The notes beneath the pieces are model-generated. The model was not told where the DNA came from. It made no database searches and was given only the letters and a program-made list of their open reading frames with translations. From Rhodobacteraceae bacterium HLUCCO07 (GTDB lineage: Bacteria > Pseudomonadota > Alphaproteobacteria > Rhodobacterales > Rhodobacteraceae), in NCBI GenBank assembly GCA_001314705.1, contig LJSU01000028.1, forward strand, positions 124,001 to 188,000: a stretch of DNA of 64,000 nt, read 5' to 3'. The position numbers and the translations under genes are program-made. Below, piece after piece: positions 7,732 to 16,286 of this stretch. Numbering within the stretch: the stretch's first letter is position 1; the number at the start of each line of letters is the position of its first letter.

Positions 7732-8537
7732 TGGCGTTCCAGCCGGTCATCCCGTCTGGCGGTCTTGTCGGCTGGCGCTTTCTTCAGCAGACCCGCCCGA
7801 CACAGGAGGCGGCCTTTCGGGCCGCTCCTGCAATCCAGCGCGACACCGAATATTTCAAGGAGCGGATCGGCCGGATCGACACGGCCGCAGAGCTTGTCTC
7901 GGACCGGCGGCTCCTTTCGGTGGCGCTGGGCGCCTTCGGGCTTCAGGATGACATAGACAATCGCTATTTCGTCCAGCGCATGCTCGAAGACGGAACGATC
8001 AAGCCCGATGCGCTGGCCAACCGGATGGCCGATGACCGATACAAGTCCTTTTCCAAGGCGTTCGGGTTCGGCGATTTCTCGGTACCGCGCAGCAAGCTTT
8101 CGGATTTCGCGGACGGGATCGTTGACCGCTACCTGTCGAAATCCTTCGAGGTGGCGGTGGGCGATCAGCAGGAGGAGATGCGCCTCGCCCTCAACGCCCA
8201 GAGCGAATTGCCGCGCATCGCGGGGGAGGGCGGCACGAATGAAACGAAATGGTTCCGCGTGATGGGTAACGCGCCCTTGCGCAAGGTGTTCGAGGTCGCG
8301 CTGGGCCTGCCCGGAAGCTTTGGCCAGATCGACCTCGACAAACAGCTCGAGATCTTTCGGGACAAGGCCGATCGCCAGTTCGGCAGCAGCGAGATCGACG
8401 AGATCGCCACGCCCGAGAGCCTTGATCGCATCATCCAGCGGTTTCTCGTGCGCTCGCAGATCGACACCGGCCCGGCCAACACCGCGGGCAGTATCGCGCT
8501 CACGCTCTTGCAGTCGGCGGCGGCGGCCCCGGTGTGA
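7728..8537 (+). CDS. DUF1217 flagellar-cluster protein
   Basis: Predicted 269 residues, cytoplasmic, no signal peptide or membrane segment. The start is the ATGATG overlapping the flbT stop; the ORF-track start 21 codons upstream lies inside flbT. The body is made of short helical repeats with the DUF1217 pattern ('DTEYFKERIGRIDTAAELVSDRRLLSVALGAFGLQDD', then 'DALANRMADDRYKSFSKAFGFGD'). This family is found almost only in flagellar loci of alphaproteobacteria and has no settled function. Translational coupling to flbT suggests a role in filament assembly or its control. It ends 5 bases before the convergent fliI stop. Confidence 0.8.
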   Translation: MMAFQPVIPSGGLVGWRFLQQTRPTQEAAFRAAPAIQRDTEYFKERIGRIDTAAELVSDRRLLSVALGAFGLQDDIDNRYFVQRMLEDGTIKPDALANRMADDRYKSFSKAFGFGDFSVPRSKLSDFADGIVDRYLSKSFEVAVGDQQEEMRLALNAQSELPRIAGEGGTNETKWFRVMGNAPLRKVFEVALGLPGSFGQIDLDKQLEIFRDKADRQFGSSEIDEIATPESLDRIIQRFLVRSQIDTGPANTAGSIALTLLQSAAAAPV

Positions 8538-8542
8538 GCCGA

Positions 8543-9997
8543 TCACCTGGTGTCGGGCACCCCCGGCAGCGATGCTGCGGTGACCTCGCCGCTTGCCACC
8601 GCCGCGCCGCGCTCGGCGGGTCGGACAGGGCTTGCGCCCGCGCGGGCCTGTCGCGCCATACCGCCACCCGCCGCATTGGCCGCGCGCCGCAACATGAGGC
8701 GCAACCGGTTGAAGCTGTTCGCGATATCCTGGGTTTCGCGCTCGGCAAGAAAGGCGTCAAGCTGTGCCCAGACCCGGATCGCGCGGTCGGTCTCGGGGTC
8801 GCTGCCCTCGGTATAGAGCCCGGCGCGAATCATCATTTCCGACCGGGCATAGACGCCCAGAAGATGCCGCGCCTCGGCGATCACCTTGTTCTCCTCGTCG
8901 CTGGCCGCGTCGGGCAGGCTGCGCGAGACCGAGCGCAAGAGGTCGATTGCCGGATAGCGCCCGCGCTCGGCGATCTGGCGGTCGAGCACGACATGCCCGT
9001 CGAGTACCCCGCGCAGGATGTCGGCGATCGGCTCCTCCATGTCCGACCCGGCCACCAGCACCGTGAACACCGCCGTGATCGCGCCCGAATGGCCCGTGCC
9101 GGGGCCCGCGCGCTCGCAAAGCGACATGATCGTGTGCGCGGTCGAGGGTGGATAGCCGCGCAGCGATGGCAATTCCCCTGCGGCCACCGCCACCTCGCGA
9201 TGCGCCTCGGCGAACCGGGTGATCGAATCGCCGAGGAACAGCACGTTGCAGCCCTGGTCGCGGAAATGCTCGGCCACCGCCATCGCGGTCCAGGCACAGC
9301 GCCGCCGGGTCAGCGGCGATTGGTCCGACGTGGCCGCCACCACCACCGCGCGCTTCATCCCCTCGGCGCCGAGCACGGTATCGACGAACTCGCGCAACTC
9401 GCGCCCGCGCTCACCGATCATGGCGATCACGATCACATCGGCCTCGACATGACGCGCGAGATGGGCGAGCAGCGTCGTCTTGCCCACGCCCGACCCGGCG
9501 AACAGGCCCAGCCGCTGCCCCTCGACCAGCGGCAACATGGTGTTGAACACGGCCATCCCGGTTTCGAGCCGCGCACCCAGCGCGTGGCGCGTCGCCGGGG
9601 CGGGGGGCGGTGCACGCAGGGCACGCGCCATGCCGCCCCGCAAAAGCGGCCGCCCGTCAAGCGGCGCGCCGTAGGGGTCGATCACCCGCCCGATCCAATC
9701 ATCCGCGGGCGATATCGTTCCCGCTTCCCTGATGATCGCCCGATCCCCGAGCGACACGCCATCGGGTGCCGCTTCGGGCAGGATGACCGCGTGCTCCGCG
9801 CTCAGTTGCAGAACCTCCCCGTCAAGGGGCGGGCCGCCACGGCGTGCCACCCTCACCCGATCACCGATTCGCGCCGCGTCCTGCATCCCGCCGATATGCA
9901 GCAATCCACCATTCACGGCAGTGATGCGCCCGACCAGGTGCACGGCGCGCAGGCCGCGAATCTGCTCGGTGATGCGGTTCAGACCGGAATCGGGCAT
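8543..9997 (-). CDS. fliI: Flagellar export ATPase FliI
   Basis: Predicted 484 residues. Walker A GSGVGKTT at residues 168-175, catalytic-Glu region IGERGREL near 195, Walker B NVLFLGDS near 251-258 and the F1-type 'LPSLRGYPPSTAH' motif. FliI hydrolyses ATP to unload and unfold flagellar substrates at the export gate, with FliH (encoded at 54.7 kb) as its partner. The C-terminal ~30 residues after 'NAAGGGMARQ' are Ala/Arg rich and may be extra. It stands alone on the minus strand, divergent from flgB. Confidence 0.96.
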   Translation of the reverse strand: MPDSGLNRITEQIRGLRAVHLVGRITAVNGGLLHIGGMQDAARIGDRVRVARRGGPPLDGEVLQLSAEHAVILPEAAPDGVSLGDRAIIREAGTISPADDWIGRVIDPYGAPLDGRPLLRGGMARALRAPPPAPATRHALGARLETGMAVFNTMLPLVEGQRLGLFAGSGVGKTTLLAHLARHVEADVIVIAMIGERGRELREFVDTVLGAEGMKRAVVVAATSDQSPLTRRRCAWTAMAVAEHFRDQGCNVLFLGDSITRFAEAHREVAVAAGELPSLRGYPPSTAHTIMSLCERAGPGTGHSGAITAVFTVLVAGSDMEEPIADILRGVLDGHVVLDRQIAERGRYPAIDLLRSVSRSLPDAASDEENKVIAEARHLLGVYARSEMMIRAGLYTEGSDPETDRAIRVWAQLDAFLAERETQDIANSFNRLRLMLRRAANAAGGGMARQARAGASPVRPAERGAAVASGEVTAASLPGVPDTR

Positions 9998-10045
9998 GCG
10001 AACTCTCCATTGATGATCTGAAAACCGTTTCTAAAGGAATCGGGG

Positions 10046-10061
10046 TTAAGCCTTGATTGAA
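10046..10061 (+). promoter_or_regulatory. CtrA-box-like TTAA-N7-TTGAA between fliI and flgB
   Basis: One full TTAA half-site and one with a single mismatch, spaced as in CtrA boxes, 23 bases before the flgB start in the divergent fliI/flgB promoter region. A GAATC (GANTC, the CcrM methylation sequence) lies 5 bases to its left. Confidence 0.4.
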
Positions 10062-10083
10062 ACCAATCGAGGGAGAAGCCCCG

Positions 10084-10470
10084 ATGCTTGCAAAGATCGA
10101 ATATTTCCAACTCGCGCACGCGATGGCCACGCATGCGGGAACGCGACAGGCCGTCGTGGCGCAGAATGTCGCAAATGCCGACACCCCCGGATACAAGGCC
10201 CGCGATACCGTCTCGTTCGCCGACACGCTCGCGGCGCAGGCCGGCGGATTCGACCCGCGCGCGACGCGGCCGCGGCACCTGCACGGCGTCACCGGCCCTG
10301 CCGCCCCGGAGATCGTCGAGACCGGCCAGCAGAACGACCCCAACGGCAACGGCGTCACCATCGAGGAAGAGACGCTCAGGGCGGTCGAGGTCAAGCGCCA
10401 GCATGACCGCGCGCTCGCGATCTATCGCTCGGGCCTCAACGTGCTGCGCGCCAGCCTCGGCAAGGGTTGA
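10084..10470 (+). CDS. flgB: Flagellar basal-body proximal rod protein FlgB
   Basis: Predicted 128 residues. Start ATG at 10084 follows GGGAGAAG; the ORF-track start is 9 codons earlier without an RBS. Rod-protein signature 'RQAVVAQNVANADTPGYKA' (ANADTPGY is diagnostic for FlgB/FlgC). It forms part of the proximal rod, is exported without a cleaved signal, and is the first gene of a long plus-strand operon running through the FliL-like gene near 14.7 kb. Confidence 0.95.
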   Translation: MLAKIEYFQLAHAMATHAGTRQAVVAQNVANADTPGYKARDTVSFADTLAAQAGGFDPRATRPRHLHGVTGPAAPEIVETGQQNDPNGNGVTIEEETLRAVEVKRQHDRALAIYRSGLNVLRASLGKG

Positions 10471-10481
10471 GGGGGCGGATG

Positions 10482-10877
10482 ATGGGCGAATTTTCCAACT
10501 CCCTCGACGTCTCGGCCAGCGGGCTCAGGGCGCAGGCCCAGCGCCTGCGTCACGTATCCGAGAATATTGCCAATGCCGACACGCCCGGATACCGGCGCAA
10601 GACGATCCCGTTCGAGACGGTGTTCGCGGCCGGTCGTGACGGAGTCGGCCGGGTCGAGACCGGGCGCGTCGCACTCGATCCGCGGGCGCCTGAACAGGTC
10701 TATGACCCGGGTCACCCCCTGGCCGATGACACCGGCCATTATGCCGGATCGAATGTCGATCTGGTGATCGAGATCGCCGACGCGCGCGAGGCCCAGCGCA
10801 GTTACGAGGCGAATCTCAAACTGTTCGACCAGGCCCGGCAAATGTCGGGCAGCCTGTTCGATCTCTTGCGCAGGTAA
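10482..10877 (+). CDS. flgC: Flagellar basal-body rod protein FlgC
   Basis: Predicted 131 residues beginning MGEFSNSLDVSASGLRAQAQRLR, with 'SENIANADTPGYRRKTIP' and the C-terminal rod motif 'EAQRSYEANLKLFDQARQM'. The ATG at 10482 is preferred because GGGGG lies 6 bases upstream; the adjacent ATG at 10479 is possible. It forms the proximal rod with FlgB and FlgF. It starts 11 bases after flgB. Confidence 0.95.
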   Translation: MGEFSNSLDVSASGLRAQAQRLRHVSENIANADTPGYRRKTIPFETVFAAGRDGVGRVETGRVALDPRAPEQVYDPGHPLADDTGHYAGSNVDLVIEIADAREAQRSYEANLKLFDQARQMSGSLFDLLRR

Positions 10878-10898
10878 CCCCAGAAAAGGAGATCCAGA

Positions 10899-11213
10899 AT
10901 GGATATCAACGCCCTCAATGCCGCCAGAAGCTATGCCGGCCTTCGCCCCGCGACGGAGCCCGACCCGGGGCAGGCCGGTGGCGCGCAGGTGCGCCCCGAT
11001 GATGCCGGCGGCGCGCTTGGCGGCGCGGTCCGCGATTTCACCGAAACCCTTCATGCAAGCGAGGATCTTGCCAAGGCGGCGATGACCACGGGCGCCGATC
11101 CGCACGCGCTCGTCCATGCGCTGGCCGAAACCGAAATGGCGGTCGAAACCGTCGTGACCGTGCGCGACAAGATCGTCGAGGCTTACCAGGAAATCCTGCG
11201 GATGCCGGTCTAG
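10899..11213 (+). CDS. fliE: Flagellar hook-basal body protein FliE
   Basis: Predicted 104 residues, starting MDINALNAARSYAGL after a strong AAAAGGAGA. The C-terminal helix carries the FliE pattern 'HALVHALAETEMAVETVVTVRDKIVEAYQEILRMPV'. FliE joins the MS ring (FliF) to the rod and opens export of rod proteins. The first 50 residues are Gly/Pro-rich. It sits between flgC and fliQ in the usual alphaproteobacterial order. Confidence 0.93.
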   Translation: MDINALNAARSYAGLRPATEPDPGQAGGAQVRPDDAGGALGGAVRDFTETLHASEDLAKAAMTTGADPHALVHALAETEMAVETVVTVRDKIVEAYQEILRMPV

Positions 11214-11225
11214 GGCCGCCGCGTG

Positions 11226-11492
11226 ATGGATGAGGGCGTCTTCTTCGACACGTTGCGCGAAGGGCTCTGGGTGGCGGTCATCACCTCGTTCCCGATCCTT
11301 GCCGTCGCGCTTCTTGCCGGGGTCGTCGTCGGCCTCTTTCAGGCGCTGACCTCGATCCAGGAAATGACCCTGACCTTCGTGCCGAAACTGGCGGCCATCG
11401 TCGGCGTGTTCTGGGTCGCGATGGGGTTCATGGCGCAAACGCTGGTCGATTTCTTTCAACAGGCCATCGTGCCGCTCATTGCAGGAGGCTGA
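11226..11492 (+). CDS. fliQ: Flagellar export gate protein FliQ
   Basis: Predicted 88 residues with two membrane helices (about 17-40 and 54-76), the FliQ pattern 'LWVAVITSFPILAVALLAGVVVGLFQALTSIQEMTLTFVPK'. It is part of the FliPQR gate at the inner membrane; fliR and fliP are elsewhere in the window. The start may be this ATG or the GTG 3 bases earlier; neither has a clear RBS. The end overlaps the GGAGG of flgF. Confidence 0.94.
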   Translation: MDEGVFFDTLREGLWVAVITSFPILAVALLAGVVVGLFQALTSIQEMTLTFVPKLAAIVGVFWVAMGFMAQTLVDFFQQAIVPLIAGG

Positions 11493-11494
11493 AA

Positions 11495-12208
11495 ATGGAT
11501 ACAACCGGATATGTCACCCTGTCGCGCCAGTCCGGGCTGATGCGCGAAATGCAGATCGTGGCCAACAACGTCGCCAACGCCGCCACCACCGGCTACCGGC
11601 AGGAGGGGCTGATCTTTTCCGAGCATGTCGCGGCGCTCGACGGGCAGCCCGCACTGTCGATGTCGGGGGCGACCGCGCATGACACCTCGATGCTGCAGGG
11701 CGCGCTGGGCGAGACCGGCGGGCGGCTCGATCTCGCGATCGAGGGCGAGGGGTTCTTCATGCTCGACACCCCGCAGGGCGAACGCCTGACCCGGGCGGGT
11801 GCCTTCACGACGAATGCCGAGGGCGAGATGGTCAATCCCGACGGGATGCGGGTTCTCGACGCGGGCGGTGCCCCGATCTTCGTGCCGCCCGACGCCACAG
11901 ACCTCTCGGTCGCCGCCGATGGCACGATGAGCGCGGACGGGCGTCCGCTGGCCCAGGTCGGCCTCTACCTTCCGGTCGATCCCAACGCGATGATCCGCGA
12001 GGGCGGCGTTCTGTTCCGGTCCGAAGCGGGGATCGAGCCGTCCCAGACGGGACGCATCGTGCAGGGGTTCCTCGAGAACTCCAACGTCGACCCGATCGGA
12101 CAGGTCGCCCGCATGATCGAGGTGCAGCGCGCCTATGAGCTTGGGCAGAGCTTTCTCGATACCGAAAACGAACGCCTCCGCGAGGCGATGAAAACCCTTA
12201 TCAAGTAA
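11495..12208 (+). CDS. flgF: Flagellar basal-body rod protein FlgF
   Basis: Predicted 237 residues. N-terminal rod motif 'MREMQIVANNVANAATTGYRQEG', central FlgE/F/G beta domain ('LDLAIEGEGFFMLDTPQGERLTRAGAF') and C-terminal 'MIEVQRAYELGQSF'. Proximal-rod component. RBS GGAGG lies 5 bases before the ATG, inside the fliQ terminus, so translation is coupled. Confidence 0.94.
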   Translation: MDTTGYVTLSRQSGLMREMQIVANNVANAATTGYRQEGLIFSEHVAALDGQPALSMSGATAHDTSMLQGALGETGGRLDLAIEGEGFFMLDTPQGERLTRAGAFTTNAEGEMVNPDGMRVLDAGGAPIFVPPDATDLSVAADGTMSADGRPLAQVGLYLPVDPNAMIREGGVLFRSEAGIEPSQTGRIVQGFLENSNVDPIGQVARMIEVQRAYELGQSFLDTENERLREAMKTLIK

Positions 12209-12219
12209 AGGATGACGAC

Positions 12220-13005
12220 ATGCGGGCACTGACAATCGCGGCCACCGGCATGGCCGCTCAGCAGATGCGGGTCGAGACCATCTCGAACAACCTCGCGAAC
12301 ATGTCCACGACCGGCTACAACGCCCGCCGGGCCGAGTTTGCCGACCTGCATTACCAGCAGATGGCGCGGCCCGGCACGATCAACGCATCCGACGGCACGG
12401 TGCTGCCTACCGGTGTGCAGCTTGGCCTCGGGGTGCGCCCCGCCGCCGTTTCCCTCCATCTCGCGCAGGGGTCGCTTTCGGCCACGGGCGGTGATCTCGA
12501 TCTGGCCATAGACGGGCCCGGGTTTCTCGAGGTGACGCTGCCCTCGGGGCAGGCCGCCTATACCCGCGACGGGGGGCTCAAACGCTCGGGTGACGGGCTG
12601 ATCGTGACCTCCGACGGCTTTCCCGTCGCGCCCGACATCACCATTCCACAGGAGGCGCGATCGATCGCGATCAATGCCGAGGGCGAGGTCCATGCCTATT
12701 TCGACGATGCCGCAGAAGCGCAGCTTCTGGGCCAGATCGGCCTCGTCGGGTTCACGAATCCAAAGGGGCTCGAGGCGCGCGGCTCGAACCTCTTTACCGA
12801 GACCGAAGCCTCGGGTCCGCCGGTCGTCTCGACCCCCGGTCAGGACGGGCTGGGCACGCTGCGGCAAGGCTATCTCGAGGATAGCTCGGTCGATCCTGTG
12901 CTCGAGATCACCGAACTGATCGAGGCCCAGCGCGGCTATGAAATGAATGCCAAGATCATATCGGCCGCCGACCAGATGCTCGGCGCGACGACACAGGTGC
13001 GGTGA
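12220..13005 (+). CDS. flgG: Flagellar distal rod protein FlgG
   Basis: Predicted 261 residues, the standard FlgG length. It starts 'MRALTIAATGMAAQQMRVETISNNLANMSTTGYN', carries the FlgG central domain ('LDLAIDGPGFLEVTLPSGQAAYTRDGG') and ends 'IEAQRGYEMNAKIISAADQMLGATTQVR'. It makes the distal rod through the periplasm. The TGA overlaps the flgA ATG by one base. Confidence 0.97.
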   Translation: MRALTIAATGMAAQQMRVETISNNLANMSTTGYNARRAEFADLHYQQMARPGTINASDGTVLPTGVQLGLGVRPAAVSLHLAQGSLSATGGDLDLAIDGPGFLEVTLPSGQAAYTRDGGLKRSGDGLIVTSDGFPVAPDITIPQEARSIAINAEGEVHAYFDDAAEAQLLGQIGLVGFTNPKGLEARGSNLFTETEASGPPVVSTPGQDGLGTLRQGYLEDSSVDPVLEITELIEAQRGYEMNAKIISAADQMLGATTQVR

Positions 13006-13421
13006 TGCGCTGCGCGATCGCCCTGAGCTGGGCCCTGCTCGCCATGCCTGCCCTGGCCGATGTCGTGGTGCCGGTCCACACGATCCGTCCGCAATCCGTG
13101 ATCGGGCAGGGCGATCTCGCGCTGCGCCCCCTGCCGGGTGTCGAAGGGTTCGATTCAGTCGATGAACTCATTGGTCTCGAAGCGCGTGTCGCGCTCTACG
13201 CGGGCCGCCCGATCCGGCCGCAGGATGTCGGCCCCCCGGCAACGATCGAGCGCAACCAACTGGTCCTGCTCGTCTTCGCGCGCGGAGAGCTGGAAATCAG
13301 GGCCGAGGGCAGGGCGCTCGACCGGGCGGGCAAGGGCGAAGTGATCAAGGTGATGAACACCTCGTCGCGCAACATCGTCATGGGGGTGGTGCGCCCCGAT
13401 GGCACGGTCCTGGTTCAGTGA
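13005..13421 (+). CDS. flgA: P-ring assembly chaperone FlgA
   Basis: Predicted 138 residues with a Sec signal peptide (MRCAIALSWALLAMPALA|D) and the SAF-like C-terminal region 'RNQLVLLVFARGELEIRAEGRALDRAGKGEVIKVMNTSSRNIV'. FlgA is a periplasmic chaperone for P-ring protein FlgI, whose gene ends at the right edge of this window. This is a short FlgA, as in other Rhodobacterales. The start overlaps the flgG stop (TGATG). Confidence 0.92.
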   Translation: MRCAIALSWALLAMPALADVVVPVHTIRPQSVIGQGDLALRPLPGVEGFDSVDELIGLEARVALYAGRPIRPQDVGPPATIERNQLVLLVFARGELEIRAEGRALDRAGKGEVIKVMNTSSRNIVMGVVRPDGTVLVQ

Positions 13422-13429
13422 GGATGCCG

Positions 13430-14182
13430 ATGACAAACCAGATCCCACGCCGCGCGTCCAAAGCTGCCGTCGCTCTGATCCTTGCGCTGGCGGGCTGTGG
13501 CCGGGGCGACCATCTCGGCAAGGCGCCGGACTTTTCCGAAACCAGGGAGCTTGGCAACCCCGAGCATGTCGCGATGCTTTTTCCCGGCTTGCCGGCGCAT
13601 GGCGAGCGCGCCACCGCAACCACCGAATCCTCGCTCTGGCGCGCCGGGCAGCGGTCGCTTCTCGGTGACCGCCGCGCAGCCAAGCGGGGCGATATCCTCA
13701 CCGTCGTGATCGAGATCGACGAGAAGGCCGAGATATCCAACAAGAGTTCGCGCGCGCGCAGCGGTTCGGAAAGCCTGTCCCTGCCGGGGCTGTTCGGCCT
13801 GCCCCAACGCGCCGACCGGAAACTGCCCGACGGTGCCACGATGGACAGTGCCGTGGCGATCGATTCGGCCTCGCGCTCGGATGGCGACGGTTCGGTGCGG
13901 CGCAACGAAAAGCTCACCCTGCGGGTCGCCGCCACGGTGACCGAGATTCTGCCCAACGGTGTGCTGGCCATATCCGGAAGCCAGGAGGTGCGCGTGAACT
14001 ACGAATTGCGCGAGCTTCTGGTCTCGGGTTTCGTGCGCCCCGAAGACATATCGCGCCGCAACGAGATCACCTATGACAAGATTGCCTCGGCGCGCGTGTC
14101 CTATGGCGGCCGGGGACAGATCTCCGACATGCAACAACCTCGATACGGGCAGCAGATGCTCGATGTCGTCCTGCCATTCTAG
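13430..14182 (+). CDS. flgH: Flagellar L-ring lipoprotein FlgH
   Basis: Predicted 250 residues. The ATG at 13430 follows GTGAGG at a 6-base spacing; GTG at 13418 and ATG at 13424 are alternatives. Lipoprotein signal ends at lipobox LAGC ('ALILALAGCGRGDHLG'). L-ring core: 'LGDRRAAKRGDILTVVIEIDEKAEISNKSSRARSGSES' and 'LPNGVLAISGSQEVRVNYE'. It forms the bushing in the outer membrane. It follows flgA with near-overlap. Confidence 0.96.
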   Translation: MTNQIPRRASKAAVALILALAGCGRGDHLGKAPDFSETRELGNPEHVAMLFPGLPAHGERATATTESSLWRAGQRSLLGDRRAAKRGDILTVVIEIDEKAEISNKSSRARSGSESLSLPGLFGLPQRADRKLPDGATMDSAVAIDSASRSDGDGSVRRNEKLTLRVAATVTEILPNGVLAISGSQEVRVNYELRELLVSGFVRPEDISRRNEITYDKIASARVSYGGRGQISDMQQPRYGQQMLDVVLPF

Positions 14183-14199
14183 GGTTGCGAGGCTCCGAC

Positions 14200-14724
14200 A
14201 TGCTCAAGATCCTCATTCCTCTCCTCCTGCTCATGATCGGGACGGGTGCCGGCATCGGCGGCGGGCTCTACATGCGCCCGGTTCCGCCGGCCGACCCTCC
14301 GGCGGAGGACACCGCCGACGCGCCGAGCATGGACGCGCCGGCCCCCGCCGCCGACGCGCCGCCTGAGCGGAAGGTCGGCCATGAGGATGGCGACGGGCCG
14401 GAGCAGGATTACATCAAGCTCAACAACCAGTTCATCGTGCCACTGGTCGAGGGCGAAAGGGTCACGTCCCTGGTTGTCCTGACCCTCGGGGTCGAGATTC
14501 CGTCAGGACAGCGGGAAAGGCTCTACATGATGGAGCCCAAGGTGCGCGATGTCTTCCTGCAAGAGCTCTTCGCCCACGCCAACAGGGGCGGCTTTCGGGG
14601 GGCCTTCACCAGTGCCAGCAATCTGGGCAACCTGCGCAACAGCCTGCGCGAAGCCGCGCGATATGCGCTTGGTGACCTGATCACGGACATCCTGATCGTC
14701 GACATCGTGCGCCAGGACAACTGA
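14200..14724 (+). CDS. FliL-like flagellar protein, copy 1
   Basis: Predicted 174 residues. Start ATG 14200 has GAGG 7 bases upstream; the TTG of the ORF track does not. One N-terminal membrane helix (about 3-23, 'ILIPLLLLMIGTGAGIGGGLYM'), a Pro/Ala/Asp linker, then a FliL-type periplasmic domain ('YIKLNNQFIVPLVEGERVTSLVVLTLGVEIP' ... 'LRNSLREAARYALGD'). FliL stabilises the stator at the motor. It is the last gene of the flgB operon. A more typical FliL lies at 52.4-53.0 kb, so this window has two members; the division of labour is unknown. Confidence 0.7.
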   Translation: MLKILIPLLLLMIGTGAGIGGGLYMRPVPPADPPAEDTADAPSMDAPAPAADAPPERKVGHEDGDGPEQDYIKLNNQFIVPLVEGERVTSLVVLTLGVEIPSGQRERLYMMEPKVRDVFLQELFAHANRGGFRGAFTSASNLGNLRNSLREAARYALGDLITDILIVDIVRQDN

Positions 14725-14778
14725 GCCGAGAGTCCATGACCCTTTTCCGAAAGCCATGACGGCCAACCGGGCCGGAGT

Positions 14779-15195
14779 TCAGCGCCGCATCGACAACGCC
14801 GCCAGAAGCGCCTGATCCTGGAGTGTTTCCATCTGTTTCAAGGTCGCCTCGCGGGCCTTTACACGGCGCGCGTGATCGCGCAGCCCTTGCGCCACATCGT
14901 TTCGCGCATGTGCTCGGTGCAGGGCTGCGGCGGCCTGTGCCTTGCGGGCGCGGATATCGGCCAGACGCAGGTTGGTTTCGGCCCGCTTCATCGCCTTCCA
15001 GCGGTGCCAGCCACGATCAAAGCTCGACAGACCCATGTTCAGCGCCGTATCCGGATCGGACACCGCGCCGAGATCGTTCAATTCCTCGAGATAGCGTTTG
15101 AGCCGGCGCTCGGTCGCGGCCAGCGCCTCTATCCTTGCCAGCTCGGACCGATAGGCCATGCCGGTCAGTCGGGCCAGCCGTTCTTCTGCGCTCAT
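14779..15195 (-). CDS. Coiled-coil flagellar protein, FliJ-like
   Basis: Predicted 138 residues, starting MSAEERLARLTGMAYRSEL at the ATG that overlaps the flhB stop (ATGA), with GGAGGAGA upstream. The longer track ORF runs antiphase through flhB and is not real. The protein is highly charged and helical with Arg/Ala heptads ('RAETNLRLADIRARKAQAAAALHRAHARNDVAQGLRDHARR'), as in FliJ, the small stalk-like partner of FliI and FlhA. Size and position in the export-gate operon fit FliJ, but sequence similarity is too low to be certain. Confidence 0.5.
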   Translation of the reverse strand: MSAEERLARLTGMAYRSELARIEALAATERRLKRYLEELNDLGAVSDPDTALNMGLSSFDRGWHRWKAMKRAETNLRLADIRARKAQAAAALHRAHARNDVAQGLRDHARRVKAREATLKQMETLQDQALLAALSMRR

Positions 15196-16283
15196 GGTCT
15201 TATCTCCTCCCCTGTCCGGCGCCGCAACCCGTCGGCAAAGCGAATGGCGGCGGCGACCGCGCGGTAATGCTCGACCGCGATTTCCTGCCCGATCTCGGTG
15301 CTTGCATGCAGGGCCCGTGCCGTGGGCGGATCGCTTCGGATCGGCACGCCCGCCTCGATGGCCATTTCGCGGATGCGTTTCGCGATCATGTCCTGCCCCT
15401 TGGCGACACAGATCGGCGCGCTGCCGCGCTGGCGGTCCCATTTCAGGGCGACGGCGAAATGCGTGGGGTTCACGATCACCACATCGGCCCCGGGCACATC
15501 GTTCAGCATCCGGTTCGCCGCGATCTGCTGGCCCTTTTCCCGGCGCGCCTGTTTCATGTGCGAATCGCCCTCTGTCTCCTTGTGCTCGTCGCGCAGATCC
15601 TTGTCGGACATCCGGTTCTTGCGCAGGTGATCCGCCCGTTGCCACATGAGGTCAACGAACCCTATGGCCAGCGCGATCATCACGATGATCAGCAGGAACT
15701 CGATCATGACCTGCGCCAGCAGGAGCGTCGCAGGTCCCGGTCCTGTCATAAGCGTGGTGCCGATCCGGTCAAGATTGGCGCTCAGAAAGAGGCCCAGGAT
15801 GGTCGAATAGATCACCAGCTTGACAAGGCTCTTGGCGAATTCGAACAAACCGCTCAGCCCGTACTTGTTTTTCGCGTTCTGGATCGGCGAGACGCGCGAG
15901 AGCTTGAACCGGACCTTCTCCGGGCTGAAGGTGAGGCCGCGCTGCGCAAACAGGCTCAGCACGACGAGAAGACCCGGGATCAGGAACCACGCGGCGAGAG
16001 GGGCGATGCTGTTGGCAATCGCGGTCTTCATCGCCCAGGCCGCTTGCGGCCCGGCGCCGGGGCGGCTCAGCGGGCCGGCATTCGCGATGAGGCTCTGAAG
16101 GCTTGCACCTACCTGCATCACCGCCGGTTCACCCAGCGCCCAGAAGCAGAGCAGCAGGCCAACATATCCTGCCGCCGCCGCCAGGTCGAGCGATTTGGGG
16201 ACCTCGCCCTTGCGGCGCGCGTCGTCGAGCTTTTTCTGCGTCGGTTCATGGCGTTTCGTGGCGCCGTCGTCCTCGCCGCTCAT
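15192..16283 (-). CDS. flhB: Flagellar export switch protein FlhB
   Basis: Predicted 363 residues. N-terminal 'KRHEPTQKKLDDARRKGEVPKS', four membrane helices (about 35-55, 88-115, 150-170, 185-212) and a cytoplasmic tail with the autocleavage motif NPTH at residues 272-275 ('ADVVIVNPTHFAVALKW'). FlhB switches export from rod/hook to filament substrates when signalled by FliK. It lies 3 bases after fliR on the same strand and overlaps the FliJ-like gene. Confidence 0.96.
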   Translation of the reverse strand: MSGEDDGATKRHEPTQKKLDDARRKGEVPKSLDLAAAAGYVGLLLCFWALGEPAVMQVGASLQSLIANAGPLSRPGAGPQAAWAMKTAIANSIAPLAAWFLIPGLLVVLSLFAQRGLTFSPEKVRFKLSRVSPIQNAKNKYGLSGLFEFAKSLVKLVIYSTILGLFLSANLDRIGTTLMTGPGPATLLLAQVMIEFLLIIVMIALAIGFVDLMWQRADHLRKNRMSDKDLRDEHKETEGDSHMKQARREKGQQIAANRMLNDVPGADVVIVNPTHFAVALKWDRQRGSAPICVAKGQDMIAKRIREMAIEAGVPIRSDPPTARALHASTEIGQEIAVEHYRAVAAAIRFADGLRRRTGEEIRP

Positions 16284-16286
16284 CGC

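Noticed and set aside
8534-10021. 495-residue plus-strand ORF
   Set aside because: It covers fliI on the other strand. FliI has both Walker motifs; this frame has none.
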